Part shown: piece by piece, positions 20,601-21,999 of the stretch | Position numbering within the stretch: position 1 is the stretch's first letter | Layout of the letters: the number at the start of each line of letters is the position of its first letter | Source: a virus | DNA length: 21,999 nucleotides | Reading direction: 5' to 3' (one strand) | Virus record (IMG/VR): IMGVR_UViG_3300009545_000065 | Coordinates: 1 to 21,999 of that record | Made by a program: the position numbers and the translations under genes | The notes under the pieces: model-generated | What the model was told of the DNA's origin: nothing | The model's database searches: none | What the model saw: the letters and a program-made list of their open reading frames with translations, nothing else

Positions 20601-21533
20601 GCGATGAACGCCTGGAAGAACGGATGGGACGATCAGGCGGCGAGGCTCATCAACGAGGCTTCCCAGCATCTGCCAGGTCTGGTGGTCACGAAGGCCAACG
20701 CCCACGCCCTGTCCGATGCGCTGAAGCTCGTGATCAACTCCATCTACGGCTACACCGCGGCGTCGTTCCCGAACCTGTTCAGGGATCTTCGCAACAAGGA
20801 CAACATCGTCGCCAAGCGCGGTGCACTGTTCATGATCGACCTGAAGAACTACATCCAGAGTCTTGGCTACTCGGTCGTGCACATCAAGACCGACTCGGTC
20901 AAGATCCCCGATGCCGACGACGACATCATCGCGAAGGTGATGGAGTTCGGGCGTCGTTACGGATACGACTTCGAGCACGAGAAGACTTTCGAGAAGTTCT
21001 GCCTCGTGAACGACGCCGTGTACATCGCCAAGATGCAGGAGCCGGACGAGAAGACCGGCCAGATCTGGACAGCCACCGGTGCTGAGTTCGCTCATCCGGT
21101 GGTCTTCAAGGCACTGTTCAGCGGAGAGGAGATCACGTTCGACGACTTGTGCGAAACCAAGTCGGTTCAAGCAGGCGCCATGTACCTCGACTTCGGAGAC
21201 GGCGAATCCACCCCCGCATCTCCGAGGAAGGGTCTGTACCACGTCGGGCGGGTCGGCCGTTTCGTGCCGGTCTACGAAAGCTGCGGCGGAGGAAAGCTTC
21301 TCCGGATCAAGGACGATCGTAGCTACGCAGTGACCGGAACCAAGGATTACTGCTGGCTCGAGTCTGACATGGTCAAAGACCGCGAAGGTCCGGTTCTCGG
21401 AAAGTTCAAGGACGTGATGGAGTTGCCGATCACCGACGGCTCGTTCATCGCCATGGACTACTACGAGGAACTCGTGTTCAACGCGCAGGAGACGATCGAG
21501 AAGTTCGGCGACTACCACGAATTCGTGAAGTGA
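17604..21533 (+). CDS. Fused helicase, primase-like and family B DNA polymerase replication protein
   Basis: Encodes 1309 residues; the ATG follows AAAGGAGG. Residues about 1-400 are a D5/SF3-type helicase: Walker A GAPGTGKST at 179-187, acidic block DEPLLSIDQD at 228-237, LFVGTNKP with sensor N281, and an arginine finger GLIRR at 295-296. Residues about 490-625 resemble an archaeo-eukaryotic primase: IVIDFDL with D524 and D526, SGSGVHLHY with H561, and GIEIKVF with E583. Residues about 715-880 are a DEDDy exonuclease: FDCE (D725, E727), NNREYDN (D773) and YCMND (Y859, D863). The polymerase has motif A DVASMHPTSII (D965), motif B KLVINSIYG (1041-1049) and motif C KTDSV (D1097). It should unwind, prime and copy phage DNA with proofreading. 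The middle domain is the least certain. Confidence 0.9.
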   Translation: MDFFRVATKETRNGNVEISPDFTVGRSKDLMVRGSSFYAIWNEALGLWSKDEYDVAALVDRVLNEHADKLRDQGISCTVKTLTSFDSNRWKQFKAFMKSVSDNSRTLDSRVMFASTPIKRSDYASRRLNYDMAEGSIAAYEELVSLLYIPEERAKFEWAIGAIIAGDAKKIEKMLVFFGAPGTGKSTVMNLAIKLFGGLVEFGGYVSTFDCSALVSGGSAFAMDAFRDEPLLSIDQDTDLSGIRDNSTLNSVISKEILRVNEKFKPTYNSRIQSFLFVGTNKPVKFSDAKNGLIRRIIDVNPTGETHEVNRYHTLVQQTEFELGAIAQHCLNVYRSMGKNYYNSYKPVAMMLQTDVFFNFVEAYFDVFKAQDNTTLKQAYAMYKQYCVDAEIEKVLPQYKFREELKNYFSEFVDRKYMDGAEVKSFYQGFTAQPYKAPLKSNPTVYSLVLEETSSVFDTTYADLPAQYGKEDETPSKYWTDEERVIRGKLQKPRPDQVVNTVLGDLDTSRLHFVKLPENHIVIDFDLKGDNGEKDLQRNLEAASLWPATYAELSKSGSGVHLHYIWTGSDAADLAPEYSPGIEIKVFRGGSSLRRKLSKCNAVAVASLGSGLPFREKKPVIENKTLQSEKGLRDLIERNLRKEIHPGTKPSIEFIGKILDEAYESDLPYDVTDMRGRILTFANNSSHQADFCLKAVQKMKFKSDVSSEDIPNTKHGIGVPIVIFDCEVYPNLFAICWKYKGETEGVRMLNPTPAEVERLFQFRLIGFNNREYDNHIMWARMLGYDNMQLYLLSKRILAKDRDAMFGEAYSLSYADAYDFATKKQSLKKWEIELGIHHMEMDLPWDEPVPDDRVEDVLDYCMNDVFGTEAVVDHCDADFLSRQILAEMSGLTVNDPTRKHAGRIIFGNVRDPQKDFIYTDLSEMFPGYEFDPYALKDKSTYRDEVVGEGGYVYAEPGMYENVALLDVASMHPTSIIQLDLFGPYTEKFAKLYHGRLAIKGAMNAWKNGWDDQAARLINEASQHLPGLVVTKANAHALSDALKLVINSIYGYTAASFPNLFRDLRNKDNIVAKRGALFMIDLKNYIQSLGYSVVHIKTDSVKIPDADDDIIAKVMEFGRRYGYDFEHEKTFEKFCLVNDAVYIAKMQEPDEKTGQIWTATGAEFAHPVVFKALFSGEEITFDDLCETKSVQAGAMYLDFGDGESTPASPRKGLYHVGRVGRFVPVYESCGGGKLLRIKDDRSYAVTGTKDYCWLESDMVKDREGPVLGKFKDVMELPITDGSFIAMDYYEELVFNAQETIEKFGDYHEFVK

Positions 21534-21571
21534 GTGGTGGAGAGGGGTGGGAAAGGAGAAAAAAGATCATC

Positions 21572-21817
21572 ATGGCTTCCAAGCCGAAGGACACGAATCA
21601 CAACATCCGAAGGCGGAAAGTTCCTCTCGTCGCCTACGTGGATGACAAGAGGAAGGTCATCGGAACCGCTGTGATCGAACAGGACTTCAGCACCGAAGCC
21701 TGCGAAGTCTCCGTCGTCATCGAGCTCCTCGCCAACACTCCGCTGGTGAATCAGCTCGGTATCATCCTCACAGCTCTGAACCGACCAGAAGTCGACGAAG
21801 GGAAAGGGGAGACCTAA
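21572..21817 (+). CDS. Small basic protein of unknown function
   Basis: Encodes 81 residues. The ATG at 21572 is preceded by AAAGGAG at a rather long spacing of about 13; a GTG at 21530 overlapping the polymerase stop is the alternative start and would add 14 residues. A basic N terminus (KPKDTNHNIRRRKVP) leads into a strand-turn-strand core (VAYVDDKRKVIGTAVIEQDF), EVSVVIELLANTP and a helix NQLGIILTALNRPE. No family recognised. Its TAA overlaps the ATG of the next gene, so the pair is likely co-translated, probably as part of the replication operon. Confidence 0.7.
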   Translation: MASKPKDTNHNIRRRKVPLVAYVDDKRKVIGTAVIEQDFSTEACEVSVVIELLANTPLVNQLGIILTALNRPEVDEGKGET

Positions 21818-21999
21818 TGCCGAACGAGGAAACCGAGTACCCGAAGTACTCGGAACGTCTCAAGAAGAGCGACAAAGTGGCCGCTCTCGATACGACCGTG
21901 TTGCTCACGGAGCTCTCGACCAAGGGCGCCGAAGAGAGCTGGACGGATCGCGACATCGCCGCCTGGACCGGCATTGACCTGCGCAACTTGAGGCAGGAG
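21817..21999 (+). CDS. Start of a possible helix-turn-helix protein, cut by the window edge
   Basis: The ATG at 21817 overlaps the preceding stop (TAATG) with GGAAAGGGGAGA upstream; 61 residues are visible and the frame is open at the edge. After a charged start (PNEETEYPKYSERLKKSDKV) comes a helical part, then SWTDRDIAAWTGIDLRNLRQ. The spacing of D-I-A-x-W-T-G-I-D-x-x-N-L resembles a helix-turn-helix, which would make it a DNA-binding protein. That reading rests on a short segment and is tentative. Confidence 0.68.
   Translation, partial: MPNEETEYPKYSERLKKSDKVAALDTTVLLTELSTKGAEESWTDRDIAAWTGIDLRNLRQE

Noticed and set aside
20490-20900. The polymerase as family A
   Set aside because: DxxS-x-x-P-x-S, KxxxNSxYG and TDS motifs, plus a YxxxD exonuclease, are family B features. 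No family A motif was found.
20490-21518. A 342-residue frame on the - strand, and a similar one at 17913-18887
   Set aside because: Both mirror the coding frame of the replication protein and have no homology that I can see. All credible genes are on the + strand.

Overview
The window is 22 kb of a tailed phage genome, most likely a siphovirus of a high-GC Gram-positive (actinobacterial) host. The GC-rich codon use fits this host. So do the tail proteins of the distal-tail and ReqiPepy6-Gp37-like families, a two-helix r1t-type holin, and two copies of a DUF6353-like family. Every gene lies on the + strand and packing is tight, with many ATGA, TGATG or TAATG overlaps. No stretch over about 150 bases lacks a gene. 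I saw no rRNA, tRNA, CRISPR array, transposon, integrase or att site. The host genus cannot be fixed from the sequence alone.

Layout. (1) 1-8601 is the tail module: the end of a beta-rich fibre or decoration-like protein, an HK97 gp10-like tail-completion protein, a 1485-residue tape measure protein with a hydrophobic repeat, a distal tail protein, a Gp37-like protein, a small conserved protein and an Fn3-bearing minor tail protein. (2) 8614-9385 looks like lysis: a membrane-anchored LGGNG-motif protein overlapping a holin, with no endolysin in view. (3) 9397-14494 is an accessory region of very small genes, many encoding single-span membrane proteins. It carries five copies of one promoter-like leader element and five strong terminator hairpins, three of them near-copies of each other. 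Five small genes each have the leader in front and a hairpin behind, so they look like miniature moron cassettes. This region also holds a DUF6353-like gene, a tail-assembly-chaperone-like gene far from its usual place beside the tape measure, and a tandem duplicate pair whose second copy seems to start at ATC. (4) 14512-17589 is a run of phage-conserved genes of unknown function, including the second DUF6353-like gene. (5) 17604-21533 encodes one 1309-residue replication protein that joins an SF3/D5-type helicase, an archaeo-eukaryotic primase-like domain and a family B DNA polymerase with proofreading exonuclease. Two small genes follow, the last cut by the window edge.

How the parts may work together (inference): tail and lysis genes are expressed late. 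The repeated leader elements give separate, short, terminated transcripts for small membrane proteins, with leaky terminators letting some polymerase reach the genes behind them. The fused replication protein would supply unwinding, priming and synthesis from one chain. Functions given here come from motif and family recognition by eye; no database search was run.
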